Positions 42,105 through 51,866 are shown, numbered from the stretch's first letter. The stretch is 64,000 bases of DNA from Haloechinothrix sp033042135 (GCF_033042135.1 NZ_WBXM01000003.1:372001-436000); one strand, 5' to 3'. Made by a program: numbers and translations. The notes: generated by a model from the letters alone, not told the origin.

Positions 42105-44264
42105 GTGGCATTCGCATCCGAACACCCCGTGGTGGCGCACTCCGAGTTCCGGCCCGTCTCGGAGATCCCGCGTGCCGAGAAGCGGTTCGAGGTCGTCAGC
42201 GACTACGACCCCTCCGGTGACCAGCCGGAAGCCATCAACGATCTGGAGCGCAGGCTGGCAGCCGGAGAGCGCGACGTGGTGCTGCTCGGCGCCACGGGAA
42301 CGGGTAAGTCGGCGACCACGGCCTGGCTCATCGAGCGGGTGCAGCGCCCGACGCTGGTGATGGCGCCCAACAAGACGCTGGCGGCGCAGCTGGCGAACGA
42401 GCTGCGTGGTTTCTTCCCGCACAACGCGGTCGAGTACTTCGTCAGCTACTACGACTACTACCAGCCGGAAGCCTACGTCCCGCAGACCGACACCTACATC
42501 GAGAAGGACTCCTCGATCAACGACGACGTGGAGCGGCTGCGGCACTCGGCTACGATGAACCTGCTCTCACGCAAGGACGTCATCGTGGTCTCCAGCGTGT
42601 CCTGCATCTACGGTCTCGGCACGCCGCAGTCGTATCTGGATCGCTCCAGCAGGCTGGCCGTCGGCCAGGAGGTGGATCGCGACGAGTTCCTGCGGGCTCT
42701 GGTCGACATCCAGTACACGCGCAACGATGTGGCGTTCGCGCGCGGCACCTTCCGGGTGCGCGGTGACACCGTGGAGATCATCCCCGCTTACGAGGAACTG
42801 GCGGTTCGGGTGGAGTTCTTCGGCGACGAGATCGACCGGCTCTACTACCTGCACCCGTTGACCGGCGACGTGGTTGAGGAGCTCGACGAGGTGCGGATCT
42901 TCCCCGCGACGCACTACGTCGCCGGGCCGGAACGCATGGAGAAGGCCATCAACGCGATCGAGACCGAGCTCGAGCAGCGGCTGGCGGACCTGGAGGGCAG
43001 GAACAAGCTGCTCGAGGCACAGCGGCTGCGTATGCGCACCCAGTACGACATCGAGATGATGCGCCAGGTCGGTTTCTGCTCCGGCATCGAGAACTACTCG
43101 CGGCACATCGACGGTCGCGAACCGGGCTCGGCCCCGGCCACATTGCTCGATTACTTCCCCGAGGACTTCCTCCTGGTCATCGACGAGTCACACGTCACGG
43201 TGCCGCAGATCGGCGGGATGTACGAGGGCGACGCCTCGCGCAAGCGGACACTGGTCGAGCACGGGTTCCGGCTGCCGAGCGCGCTGGACAACCGGCCGTT
43301 GACGTGGGAGGAGTTCGCCGACCGGATCGGGCAGACGGTCTACCTGTCGGCCACTCCCGGTCCCTACGAAATGGGGCAAACCGGCGGAGAGTTCGTCGAG
43401 CAGGTCATCCGCCCCACCGGCCTCGTCGATCCCGAGGTGGTCGTCAAACCGACCGATGGTCAGATCGACGACCTGGTGCACGAGGTCCGCGAGCGCGCCG
43501 CGCGGGACGAGCGGGCGCTGGTCACCACACTGACCAAGAAGATGGCCGAGGACCTCACCGATTACCTGCTGGAGCTCGGCATCCGGGTGCGGTACCTGCA
43601 CTCGGAGGTGGACACCCTGCGCCGCGTAGAGCTGCTGCGGCAACTGCGCTCCGGTGATTACGACGTGCTCGTCGGTATCAACCTACTGCGCGAAGGGCTC
43701 GACCTGCCGGAGGTGTCGCTGGTGGCCATTCTGGACGCGGACAAGGAAGGGTTCCTGCGCAGCGAGCGGAGCCTCATCCAGACCATCGGGCGGGCCGCCC
43801 GCAACGTGTCCGGTCAGGTGCACATGTACGCCGACACGATGACCGAGTCGATGCAGCGCGCGATCGACGAGACGAATCGGCGCCGCGCCAAGCAGATCGC
43901 CTACAACACCGAGCACGGCATCGATCCGCAGCCGCTGCGCAAGCAGATCGCCGACATCCTCGATCGGGTGTACTCCGAGGCGGACGACTCTGAGCAGGAG
44001 CTTGCCGTCGGCGGCTCCGGACGCAACACCTCGCGGGGCAAGCAGCCCGAACAGCGAGCCAGCGCAGGCAGCTCCGGGCTGCTGGCGGACAAGGACATCT
44101 CCTCGATGCCGCGGGCCGAGCTGGCCGATCTGATCGCGCAGATGACCGAGCAGATGACCCAGGCGGCTCGTGACCTCCAGTTCGAGCTGGCAGCGCGGCT
44201 GCGTGATGAGATCGCGGAGTTAAAGAAGGAACTCAGGGGTATGGACGAGGCTGGCGTGCGGTAG
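42105..44264 (+). CDS. uvrB: Excinuclease ABC subunit B
   Basis: 719 residues. Helicase motif I GATGTGKSATTAW, the beta-hairpin region (YYDYYQPEAYVPQTDTYIEKD) that probes damaged DNA, DESH in motif II, LSATPGPYE, and helicase motif VI QTIGRAARN. The C-terminal UVR motif (LIAQMTEQMTQAARDLQFELAARLRDEI) binds UvrC. Acts with UvrA (56297) in nucleotide excision repair. No clear LexA box is seen in the short upstream gap. Confidence 0.97.
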   Translation: MAFASEHPVVAHSEFRPVSEIPRAEKRFEVVSDYDPSGDQPEAINDLERRLAAGERDVVLLGATGTGKSATTAWLIERVQRPTLVMAPNKTLAAQLANELRGFFPHNAVEYFVSYYDYYQPEAYVPQTDTYIEKDSSINDDVERLRHSATMNLLSRKDVIVVSSVSCIYGLGTPQSYLDRSSRLAVGQEVDRDEFLRALVDIQYTRNDVAFARGTFRVRGDTVEIIPAYEELAVRVEFFGDEIDRLYYLHPLTGDVVEELDEVRIFPATHYVAGPERMEKAINAIETELEQRLADLEGRNKLLEAQRLRMRTQYDIEMMRQVGFCSGIENYSRHIDGREPGSAPATLLDYFPEDFLLVIDESHVTVPQIGGMYEGDASRKRTLVEHGFRLPSALDNRPLTWEEFADRIGQTVYLSATPGPYEMGQTGGEFVEQVIRPTGLVDPEVVVKPTDGQIDDLVHEVRERAARDERALVTTLTKKMAEDLTDYLLELGIRVRYLHSEVDTLRRVELLRQLRSGDYDVLVGINLLREGLDLPEVSLVAILDADKEGFLRSERSLIQTIGRAARNVSGQVHMYADTMTESMQRAIDETNRRRAKQIAYNTEHGIDPQPLRKQIADILDRVYSEADDSEQELAVGGSGRNTSRGKQPEQRASAGSSGLLADKDISSMPRAELADLIAQMTEQMTQAARDLQFELAARLRDEIAELKKELRGMDEAGVR

Positions 44265-44318
44265 GGCAGTAGGCCCGGTATGCAAATGGACCCGTCGTGT
44301 CGAGCAGGCCGCGGGTGG

Positions 44319-45284
44319 TCAGCTGGTGATGTCCTTGCGGACGAAATGCCTGGCGGCCAGCAGCCCGAGCACCGTCGCGTAACACAGCGACACGAACGCG
44401 CCGGTGGCCACGTCGGTCCAGTCCACGTCGGTGGCGATCAGATCCAACCACGCCGTCGCGTAGTGGGTGGGCAACACGGCACGGAGGTCGCCGAGGGCGG
44501 TGATCTGGTCGAGGATCTGCGACAGGATTGCCGCCAATACCGCGCCACCGACCGCGCCGAGCGGCGCGTCGGTCGACGCGCTCAGCAGCAACGCCAGCCC
44601 GGCCACCCAGGTGAGCTGGATGACGATGTAGCACACCGCGAGCAGTAGCGCGATCAGGCTGGCGTCGAACGGGACGGCATCTCCGGTCGGCCGCAGCGCG
44701 TCCCCGGCGCCGTACCAGATCAGCCCCACACCGAGCGCCGTGGCCGGTAGCAGCACCAGCGTCAACGTCGACAGCGCGCCCGCCACCAGAGCCTTCTGGC
44801 GGAGCAGCCGGTGCCGGGGAGTGGGCGCTGCCAGCAGGTACTTCAAACTCGACCACGAAGCCTCGCTGGCGATCGTGTCCCCGAAGAAAAGCGCAACGAC
44901 CATCGGGAGCAGGAACGAGATCGAGACGAACAGGGTGAAGATAACGAAGTTGGGGGCGCTGGCCGTGGCCAGGTCCACGATCCCGCCCGCTTCGGCGTCC
45001 TCGCTGTCATCACCGAGCTCGAACGCGCCGAGGAGCACGAACGGCAGCACTACCGCCAGCCCCAGGATCAGCAGCGTACGGCGCCTGCTGAGCTGGCGCC
45101 GCAGCTCCACTCCGAAGCGCAGCGTGCGCCGGGGACGGTAGCCGACGACGGCGCCCGAGGGTTCGTATCCGGCCCGCTCGCGCTCGGCGGCGTCGGTGAG
45201 CTCGACCAGCGCGGCGGGGTCGGTGTGCACATCGTGCTCGCCCCCGCCGTTGTCGGAGCCCCCGGAGTGCTTGCGGATCCTCAA
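44319..45284 (-). CDS. ABC-2 type exporter permease
   Basis: 321 residues, TTG start overlapping the stop of the ATPase fusion gene (TTGA). Cytoplasmic N-terminus of about 70 residues, then six helices (LLILGLAVVLPFVLLGAF ... SFLLPMVVALFFGDTIASE ... LGLLAARHFV). The FGDTIASE-x-x-x-x-S-L-K segment is typical of ABC-2 permeases. It is the membrane partner of the fused ATPase. Confidence 0.87.
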   Translation of the reverse strand: MRIRKHSGGSDNGGGEHDVHTDPAALVELTDAAERERAGYEPSGAVVGYRPRRTLRFGVELRRQLSRRRTLLILGLAVVLPFVLLGAFELGDDSEDAEAGGIVDLATASAPNFVIFTLFVSISFLLPMVVALFFGDTIASEASWSSLKYLLAAPTPRHRLLRQKALVAGALSTLTLVLLPATALGVGLIWYGAGDALRPTGDAVPFDASLIALLLAVCYIVIQLTWVAGLALLLSASTDAPLGAVGGAVLAAILSQILDQITALGDLRAVLPTHYATAWLDLIATDVDWTDVATGAFVSLCYATVLGLLAARHFVRKDITS

Positions 45285-48223
45285 CGCGCGTCACCCTCCT
45301 CAGCCACCAGTTGCAGGAACGCGTCCTCCAACCGCCGCCGCGGCCCGGCTTGCTCCACCGACACCCCGGCATGCACCAGCGCCGCCACGGCGACGGATCG
45401 CGGGATTCCGCCCAGGTTCACGTGCACCTTGCCATCGGCGACCTCTACATCGGACATACCCTCGACGGTGTGCAGCGCCGCTGCTGCGGCATCGGTGTCG
45501 TCCACCACGAAGCTGGCCTCACCGCCGGCGGCCACGATCTCGCCAACCGCTCCGTCGGCGACCGCGGTGCCGTGGTGCATCACCACTACGTGGGTGGCGG
45601 TCTGCTCGACCTCGGCGAGCAGGTGGCTGGATACCAGTACGGTGCGGCCGGTCGCTGCGTACCGTCGCATCACCTCTCGCATCTGGTGGATCTGCGGTGG
45701 GTCGAGGCCGTTGGTCGGTTCGTCCAGCACCAGCAACTCGGGTAGGCCCAGCATCGCCTGGGCGATGGCCAGGCGTTGTCGCATGCCCTGGCTGTAGGTA
45801 CGCACCTTCCGGTCGATGGCATCGCCCAGCCCGGCGATCTCCATGGCCTCGGTGAGGTGCGCCGAATGCCGTGGCCGCCCGGTGGCCGCCCAGTACAGCT
45901 CCAGGTTCTTCCTGCCGGAAGCGTGGGGCAGGAAACCGGGACCTTCCACGAACGCCCCCACGCGGGACAGGACTGGCGCGCCCGGGTACACGCGGTGCCC
46001 GAAGATCCGCATCTCCCCTGAGGTCGGGCTCACCAGCCCCATCAGCATACGCAACGTGGTGGTCTTGCCTGCCCCGTTCGGGCCGAGCAGGCCGAGTACC
46101 TGGCCTCGCTCCACACGGAACGACAGGTCGGATACCGCGGTCAGGCTTCCCCCGTAGGTCTTGGTCAGGTTGTCGATCCGTAGCGGGACGTCGGCGAGTG
46201 CGGGGTCGGGATCCTCGATCCCGCCACGCCGCAGCGCCGCCACCAGGGAGATGACCAGGGCCGCGAGCAGCAGGCCGCCGATGCCCAGCAGTTGCGGGAC
46301 GGGCAGGCCGGTGTCGGCTTCGGTGCCCGGCACCGAGGGCACCCGCAATGCCGGATCCCCTGCCAGCGAGATCTCGTAGGCCGCGGCTTGCTCCTCGCTC
46401 GCGTAGCCGAGATCCGTGGTGGTGACCACCAGCTGCAGCCGGTGGCCCGCTTCCACCGGTCGTACGGTGCCGGGCAGGTTCACCGTGATCTCCACGGGGC
46501 TGCCGTCGGCGGGTAGTTCCGGTACCCGGACCGGCGCGACCGCATCGCCAGGGAGCCGCCGTGTGCCGTCCGGAGCGACGTCATAGAGCTTCGCGAACAG
46601 CACCGCGTCCTGCTCGTTCCCGCCTACCGCGTCGCCGGTGCCGGCCGCCGCGGCGGCGGCCACCTGAAGGGTGACCGTGGACGAGCCGGTGATCATCAGC
46701 TGGTCGTCGAGGGCGTGGGTGGTGAACTGTGCCGTCTGCTCCGGTAGGTCGAGCGCGCCGAGACCGCCCGGGATCAGTTGATTGAGCCCCGGCAAGCCGC
46801 TGATCGCGGCGGGCATACCCCCCGGCGGGTAGAGGATCCGCTGCTGCGGCCCGGACAGCGGTACCGCCTCGCGTGGTGTGCTGTCGCCGTGCAGTCCGGG
46901 GTAGCTCTCCGCCTCGACGACCCGAACAGACGGGGCGCGGGTGGCTTCGAAGGTGCCCTGCACGTCGTAGCGGAATGCGGGCACCGGATCGTCGCCGCTA
47001 CCGGTGAGCCGGTACGCGAGCCAGTCGGCGATCGTCTCGCGCAGTTGTGGGCCGGGTGCGCCGCCGTCGTGACCACCCGCGTACCAGATCATCGAGACCT
47101 CACCGCCCGCTTGGGTGATCTGCCTGGCATTCGCATCCGCCTGGTTCAGTCCGAACAGCGTGTCCCTTGTGCCCTGGACGAGTAGGGTCGGTGCGGTGAT
47201 GGCGCCGGTAAGTGCGGCTGGCGAGACTCTGCGGAGCAGCTCCCTGGTCTGCTCGCCCGCGGTCGACGTCGTCGCGACCTCGGTGTAGGCGCGGCATACG
47301 GGCGCGGCGAACCGGCCACACGGATCCACCGTGCCGTTCATCTGAGGAAGGCTGGGCCTTGCCTGGTCGGGTACCTCGCTGCCGGACGTGCCCGGTCCGG
47401 CGGTGCCGGAGGGGTCGGCGGTGCCGGGGCGCTCGCGCAGGTCGTCGCGGGTATCGCCGGGCTCGGGCGCGTCGGGAAGCGGACCCGCGGTGCCGGTGCC
47501 ACCCATACCTCCGGAGAAGAGGGTGCCCGCCCAGCCCTGTTTGAAAACGCCCTCCCCGGCGAGCTCGCCACCCGCTGGGGTGTCGGGCACTGAGGTCTCC
47601 CCGGGAGTCTCCTCGGGTGCCGCACGGTCCTGTAGCTCGTTCGGCAACAGCGCGTGTTCGAGATCGTTGTAGGTCATTACCGGGGCGATCGCGTCCACGC
47701 GGTCGTCGGTGCCAGCCAGCTGCAGGGCCAGCGCGCCGCCGTAGGAGGACCCCGTCACGCCCACGACCGGGTCGCCAGCCGAATCGGTCTGCACGGTGGG
47801 CTGCTTCTCGAGGAAGTCGAGCAGGTGTTGCGCGTCGGCTACCTCCCGATCGGGGTCGTTCAGCCAGATCATTCCCCCGCTCTCGCCGAACCCGCGGGCC
47901 GTGTAGGTGAGCACGACGAACCCGTGCTCGGCGAGTTCCCGGGCCTGGCCCGCGACGCTGTCCTTGGTGCCACCGAAGCCGTGGGGGAGCAGTACCGCGG
48001 GCGCGGGGGTGGATTCGGGCACGTAGAGCGTCACATCCAGCGGGATACTCTCCACAGCGTCCGGTGAGCGGGGAACGTCGACCGTGGCGTCCTGGGTGCG
48101 TACGTCGGGGCCGTCGGTCTCCCGCGGCCACAGCGCCACGATCGCGGTCACTGCGACCACCCCGGCCAGCGTGGCCGCGATCACGCGCGGTAGCACCTGG
48201 CGAGATCTCGTGGATCGGAGCAC
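45281..48223 (-). CDS. S15-type alpha/beta hydrolase fused to an ABC ATPase
   Basis: About 980 residues. N-terminal membrane helix (VIAATLAGVVAVTAIVALW), then an extracytoplasmic X-Pro peptidase-like hydrolase: VLLPHGFGGTKDS, nucleophile GSSYGGALAL, acid near TLLVQGTRDTLFGL, histidine WYAGGHDGG, and the S15 C-terminal jelly-roll region. A second helix (about 660-685, LLGIGGLLLAALVISLVAAL) returns the chain to the cytoplasm, where a complete ABC domain follows: GPNGAGKTT, YSQGMRQRLAIAQAM, LLVLDEPTNGLDP. GTG 48223 is preceded by TACGGT at 7 nt (leaderless). Translationally coupled to the permease. One polypeptide would link export with processing outside. Confidence 0.88.
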   Translation of the reverse strand: MLRSTRSRQVLPRVIAATLAGVVAVTAIVALWPRETDGPDVRTQDATVDVPRSPDAVESIPLDVTLYVPESTPAPAVLLPHGFGGTKDSVAGQARELAEHGFVVLTYTARGFGESGGMIWLNDPDREVADAQHLLDFLEKQPTVQTDSAGDPVVGVTGSSYGGALALQLAGTDDRVDAIAPVMTYNDLEHALLPNELQDRAAPEETPGETSVPDTPAGGELAGEGVFKQGWAGTLFSGGMGGTGTAGPLPDAPEPGDTRDDLRERPGTADPSGTAGPGTSGSEVPDQARPSLPQMNGTVDPCGRFAAPVCRAYTEVATTSTAGEQTRELLRRVSPAALTGAITAPTLLVQGTRDTLFGLNQADANARQITQAGGEVSMIWYAGGHDGGAPGPQLRETIADWLAYRLTGSGDDPVPAFRYDVQGTFEATRAPSVRVVEAESYPGLHGDSTPREAVPLSGPQQRILYPPGGMPAAISGLPGLNQLIPGGLGALDLPEQTAQFTTHALDDQLMITGSSTVTLQVAAAAAAGTGDAVGGNEQDAVLFAKLYDVAPDGTRRLPGDAVAPVRVPELPADGSPVEITVNLPGTVRPVEAGHRLQLVVTTTDLGYASEEQAAAYEISLAGDPALRVPSVPGTEADTGLPVPQLLGIGGLLLAALVISLVAALRRGGIEDPDPALADVPLRIDNLTKTYGGSLTAVSDLSFRVERGQVLGLLGPNGAGKTTTLRMLMGLVSPTSGEMRIFGHRVYPGAPVLSRVGAFVEGPGFLPHASGRKNLELYWAATGRPRHSAHLTEAMEIAGLGDAIDRKVRTYSQGMRQRLAIAQAMLGLPELLVLDEPTNGLDPPQIHQMREVMRRYAATGRTVLVSSHLLAEVEQTATHVVVMHHGTAVADGAVGEIVAAGGEASFVVDDTDAAAAALHTVEGMSDVEVADGKVHVNLGGIPRSVAVAALVHAGVSVEQAGPRRRLEDAFLQLVAEEGDAR

Positions 48224-48360
48224 GATTATGACCGTATGTGACCCCGCTCCGGTCCAGCCACGCACCCTCGTCGGTGAACGGGCTTCGTGTGCGGATCGTG
48301 ATCCGCCCGACGATCGCTGGCGCCCCGGGTGAACCGTGTGTCACGATGAACGGGCGTTGC

Positions 48361-48498
48361 GTGGAGGGGAGTATTCCCCTGCGGCGGTGTCGTCAATACG
48401 GACAACGTCGGCCGCTCCGGTTCCGCTGACACCGGCGCGCCGTCGGTCCCGGCATCGCCGGTCCGCACCCACCGCGGACGGAAGAGACCTCTGGTGAC
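48361..48498 (+). promoter_or_regulatory. Probable yybP-ykoY (manganese) riboswitch
   Basis: GGAGGGGAGTA near 48364 and AGAGACCTC near 48484 match the two conserved loop strands of yybP-ykoY (GGGAGUA ... AGAGACUU). GTGGAGG can pair with CCTCTGG to close the first helix. Internal GC-rich stems lie between, and a TerC-family gene follows 37 nt later, as in many bacteria. The match is by eye; a covariance search would decide. Confidence 0.6.
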
Positions 48499-48534
48499 GG
48501 TGGTCCCGTACTGCTGTGCCAGAGGAGTCGAGTA

Positions 48535-49512
48535 ATGAACGTTCCGCTGTGGGGTTGGCTGCTCACCGTGGGGGTGGTGAGCGCGGTCATCCTGACCGAT
48601 CTCGTCGTGTCAGTGCGACGCCCGCATACTCCCAGCCTCCGGGAAGCCGCGTGGTGGTCCACGTTCTACGTGGTGGCTGCCGTCGTCTTCGGCGTCGGTG
48701 TGTGGGTCGTGTCGGGCCACCAGTACGGCGCGGAGTTCTTCGCGGGCTATGTCACCGAGAAGTCACTGAGCGTCGACAACCTGTTCGTCTTCATGCTGAT
48801 CATGACGGCGTTCCGGGTTCCCGCTGTCCACCGGCACATGGTGCTCCTGGTGGGTGTCGCGCTCGCGCTGATCCTGCGGGGCGTGTTCATCGCGCTCGGT
48901 GCCGCGCTGATCGCGACCTTCTCCTGGATCTTCTTCGTCTTCGGCGCGATCCTCGTCTGGACCGCGTTCAGCATGCTGCGTGGAAAGGAGCGCACCGAGT
49001 ACCACGAGCCGTGGGTGGTGCGCAAAATCCGCCAGGTCCTGCCGGTGACCGACGACTACGTCGGTAACAAACTGGTCGTCAAGCGTGACGGCAGACGGTG
49101 GATCACCCCGATGTTCATCGTCATCCTCGCCATCGGCTGCGCCGACGTGCTGTTCGCCGCCGATTCGATCCCTGCCATCTTCGGCATCACCCAGGAAGCG
49201 TACCTGGTGTTCACCGCCAACGCCTTCGCGTTGATGGGCCTGCGGCAGCTGTACTTCCTCGTCGGCGGCCTGGTGGAGCGCCTGGCCTACCTGGCCCACG
49301 GCCTGTCGATCATCTTGCTGTTCATCGGCGGCAAGCTGTTCCTGCACGCCTTCCACGAGTACGAGCTGGTACCGGCGTGGCTGGACATCAACACCTGGGT
49401 ATCGCTCGGCGTCATCGTGCTGATCCTGGCGGTGACCACGCTGGCGAGCCTCGCCGCCAGCAGGCGGTCGGGTGTCCAGCGTGACACCGCCGACGAGCTC
49501 ACCCGTACATGA
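48535..49512 (+). CDS. TerC/Alx family membrane protein
   Basis: 325 residues with about nine helices. The TerC pattern is clear: ...GYVTEKSLSVDNLFVFMLIMTAF and ADVLFAADSIPAIFGITQEAYLVFTANAFALMGLRQLYFLV, with paired acidic residues (E/D-N, D-S) in membrane segments that could carry Mn2+. Family members export manganese or help load metal into exported proteins. ATG follows AGAGGAG. Preceded by a probable Mn2+ riboswitch. The 3' end overlaps the RES gene by 14 bp. Confidence 0.93.
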   Translation: MNVPLWGWLLTVGVVSAVILTDLVVSVRRPHTPSLREAAWWSTFYVVAAVVFGVGVWVVSGHQYGAEFFAGYVTEKSLSVDNLFVFMLIMTAFRVPAVHRHMVLLVGVALALILRGVFIALGAALIATFSWIFFVFGAILVWTAFSMLRGKERTEYHEPWVVRKIRQVLPVTDDYVGNKLVVKRDGRRWITPMFIVILAIGCADVLFAADSIPAIFGITQEAYLVFTANAFALMGLRQLYFLVGGLVERLAYLAHGLSIILLFIGGKLFLHAFHEYELVPAWLDINTWVSLGVIVLILAVTTLASLAASRRSGVQRDTADELTRT

Positions 49513-50155
49513 CGTAGTTCAGCTCGTTGCACACCCGCGCGATCGGCATGTCCAGGCCGGGATGGCTCAGCGGCAGCAGCAGGTCGGGGTCGGAGGGAAG
49601 GGCCGACCGCGCGGACGGGTCCCACAGGCAGATCGCCGGGTTGCCGGAATCCATCGACGACGGGTACCAGAGCCCGTCGAGGTCCGGGTAGGCGGCGCGG
49701 ATCGCGCGTGCCCAGACCTGGGTGATCTTCTTCGGACCGCTGGCGATCTCCTGGGAGGCCCCCATCCGGGTGGGCCACAGACCGGTCAGATCCAGCAGCC
49801 GCAGCGTACGCACCGGACGGATCACCGCCACATGCGGCGCCCGCGTTACCCGGTCGACCGTGGACGTGGCCTGGTAGACCTCGGCAATGCCGGTCCGCGC
49901 GGACAGCCCGAAGTACAGCACCCCGTTCTCCGGGTCGGTGGTTGGGCCGCCCTCCTCGTCCGGTTGCTGGGGGTCGAAACGGCCATGGGGGAGCGGCCCG
50001 GTGTAACGGAACGAATCCCAGGTCTGCCGATGCCTGCCCTCGGCGTTGAAGATCCGGACCAGTCGGGTCGCCGGGTGTACCGCGACGATGTCCTCGTCCA
50101 TACGCAAGCCGGTGGCCAGCGCTGCGGGCGAAGGTGGCAGTGGAAGACGAGACAT
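49499..50155 (-). CDS. RES-domain toxin
   Basis: 218 residues. R-F-D-P, GVLYFGLSARTGIAEVYQ and the late ARAIRAAYPDLDGLWYPSSMD...NPAICLWD match RES domains, whose conserved Arg-Glu-Ser residues degrade NAD+. MbcT of M. tuberculosis is of this family. It lies 15 bp downstream of its putative antitoxin gene, the same order as mbcAT. Confidence 0.82.
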   Translation of the reverse strand: MSRLPLPPSPAALATGLRMDEDIVAVHPATRLVRIFNAEGRHRQTWDSFRYTGPLPHGRFDPQQPDEEGGPTTDPENGVLYFGLSARTGIAEVYQATSTVDRVTRAPHVAVIRPVRTLRLLDLTGLWPTRMGASQEIASGPKKITQVWARAIRAAYPDLDGLWYPSSMDSGNPAICLWDPSARSALPSDPDLLLPLSHPGLDMPIARVCNELNYVMYG

Positions 50156-50170
50156 GCAGGACCGGCGGGG

Positions 50171-50752
50171 CTACGCGGCCGTGCCGATCGAGGTGACCAG
50201 GTTCGCTACCGACTTCGGGTCACCGTGGGCGAGTAACCACTCACGCGGTGTCACCCGCTGCCCGTTGATCTCGAGGTCCGGTTGCTGGGTGTTCATGAAC
50301 GCCGCGACCACCATCGGTGGCTGGTCAGGCGGGATGGCGGGGATCACGCTACGCAGGCCGGGCAAAGGGCCGCCTTCGGTGAACTGCCAGGCGGGAAGGT
50401 GCCACTCGCTGTCCTTCCAGCCGAACAGCTTCCGCTGGCGTAGCCGGTCCCTGACCTCGGATTGGGTGAGGTCGAGCAGTCGCGCGGCTTCGCTCACCGA
50501 ATAGGCGGACTTGGTGAAGACCGCGTGCGCCACCACGGACTTCGCGCGCGGGCACGGCTCGTCGTCAGCGTAGGGTGACAGGTCGAGGCCCACCTCGGCG
50601 AGTGCTTCCTGCTGCTCGGCCGAGAAGTGCTCCGCAGGCTCGGGGTGCGGCACCGACACCCTGCGTGCCGTGTCCTCCACGAGCCGCAGGAACTCGTCTG
50701 CGTCCACCCGGAGCCCGGCCTTCGCCAGAACAGCTTCGAGCGCAACAGTCAC
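50171..50752 (-). CDS. Xre/MbcA-type antitoxin
   Basis: 193 residues. HTH region AYSVSEAARLLDLTQSEVRDRLRQRKLFGW (about 105-134) and a C-terminal part NGQRVTPREWLLAHGDPKSVANLV like the DUF2384/MbcA segment (TPREWLLSGGDP) that covers the toxin active site. It is longer than MbcA at the N-terminus. GTG 50752 stands 6 nt after TACTTT (leaderless pattern); AGAAAG is a weak ribosome-site alternative. It should neutralise the RES protein and repress the operon. Confidence 0.75.
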   Translation of the reverse strand: MTVALEAVLAKAGLRVDADEFLRLVEDTARRVSVPHPEPAEHFSAEQQEALAEVGLDLSPYADDEPCPRAKSVVAHAVFTKSAYSVSEAARLLDLTQSEVRDRLRQRKLFGWKDSEWHLPAWQFTEGGPLPGLRSVIPAIPPDQPPMVVAAFMNTQQPDLEINGQRVTPREWLLAHGDPKSVANLVTSIGTAA

Positions 50753-51005
50753 CTTTCTAAAGTAGCACGTGCAGCTCGTGCTACGCGGTCGTTGCATTAC
50801 GCTGGCGCCGGTGCGATTGATCACGATGGGGGGGATGTGCGAGCAGGTTCGAACCGGATCGCGCAGCAGGCCTGCCGTACGCCGCTGCTCGAGGTCGACC
50901 CGCTCGGTGCCGAGCTCGGCTGCACCATGCTGGTCAGGGCGCTGGTACGTGCGGGGCGCGGGTTCCGTCGGGCTCGGGGCTGACCGGGACAGCGAAGCCG
51001 GGTGC

Positions 51006-51866
51006 CTACCTGCCGAACAGCTCGGCGGGGAACGCGCCCGCAGCCACGACCCGCTTGCTGAGGTCTTTGCCGATCTCCCGCAGGCGTTGTGTCCGTTCCA
51101 CCCCGAGGTGGCGCCACGGCCCGGTCGCGGCTTCGTTGGTGGCCGCTTCCACCCGTTCCCGCAGTGCCTGCCCTTCGGAGGTGAGCGCGCCGTCCGCGTC
51201 GAGCAAGCCGCGGTCCTGTAACGAGCGCACGGCCGCCGTCCACTGCTCGACCGTCCAGCCACGGCTGGCCTGCGCGCCGGACTCAGTGAAGCCGCGTCCG
51301 GTGGCGGTGTGGGTCACCAGGGCGGTGAGCCCGTCCACCCCCGCGGAGACCAGCGCCGCGATGTGGCCGTCGCCGCGGAACTCGCGTAGCAGTGTGATGG
51401 CGTGCCACAGCACCAGCAGCGGCTCTTCCGGCCAGTCCAGCTCCGCGTGCGCGGCATACAGCGGGCGCCCCTCCGGAACGCAGCCGCGGGTGGCTTCGCG
51501 CGCCAGCTCGGCGGCTTCGGCGACCTCGGCACCGGATGCCGCGTCGCCGAGCAGCCGCTGCAGTGCGGTGCCTGCCGCCCGGAAGCGGGCTTCAAGGATG
51601 CTGTCCGGGGAGGCGAGCGACCACGCGCGCGGGATGTGCCTGGCGACGAGTTCCGGGTTGAAGTTGTAGAACGTCGCCGTCACCACCCCAGGGCCCACCG
51701 GACCCATGGCTGCCGCCCGGCTGGCGAAGTAGCTCATGCGCCCTGGTCGGAGCCCCGCGGCGGTCAGCTCCTCCTCGGCTTCCGGGGCGAAGTACAGCAT
51801 CGCGTGAAGCGAGTCGGTGGCGCGGTGCGCGGCGGCGGCGAGTTCGGCGAACTGTCCATGATCCAT
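51006..51866 (-). CDS. SCO6745-type helical protein
   Basis: 286 residues, almost all helical. The sequence FYNFNPELVARHIPRAWSLASPDSILEAR and WHAITLLREFRGDGHIAAL are hallmarks of the actinobacterial SCO6745 family, which ends in a winged-helix-like region (WTVEQWTAAVRSLQDRGLLDADGALTSEGQALRERVE). Role unknown; a regulatory role is suggested only by the fold. ATG 51866 has AGGA at 8 nt. Confidence 0.8.
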   Translation of the reverse strand: MDHGQFAELAAAAHRATDSLHAMLYFAPEAEEELTAAGLRPGRMSYFASRAAAMGPVGPGVVTATFYNFNPELVARHIPRAWSLASPDSILEARFRAAGTALQRLLGDAASGAEVAEAAELAREATRGCVPEGRPLYAAHAELDWPEEPLLVLWHAITLLREFRGDGHIAALVSAGVDGLTALVTHTATGRGFTESGAQASRGWTVEQWTAAVRSLQDRGLLDADGALTSEGQALRERVEAATNEAATGPWRHLGVERTQRLREIGKDLSKRVVAAGAFPAELFGR

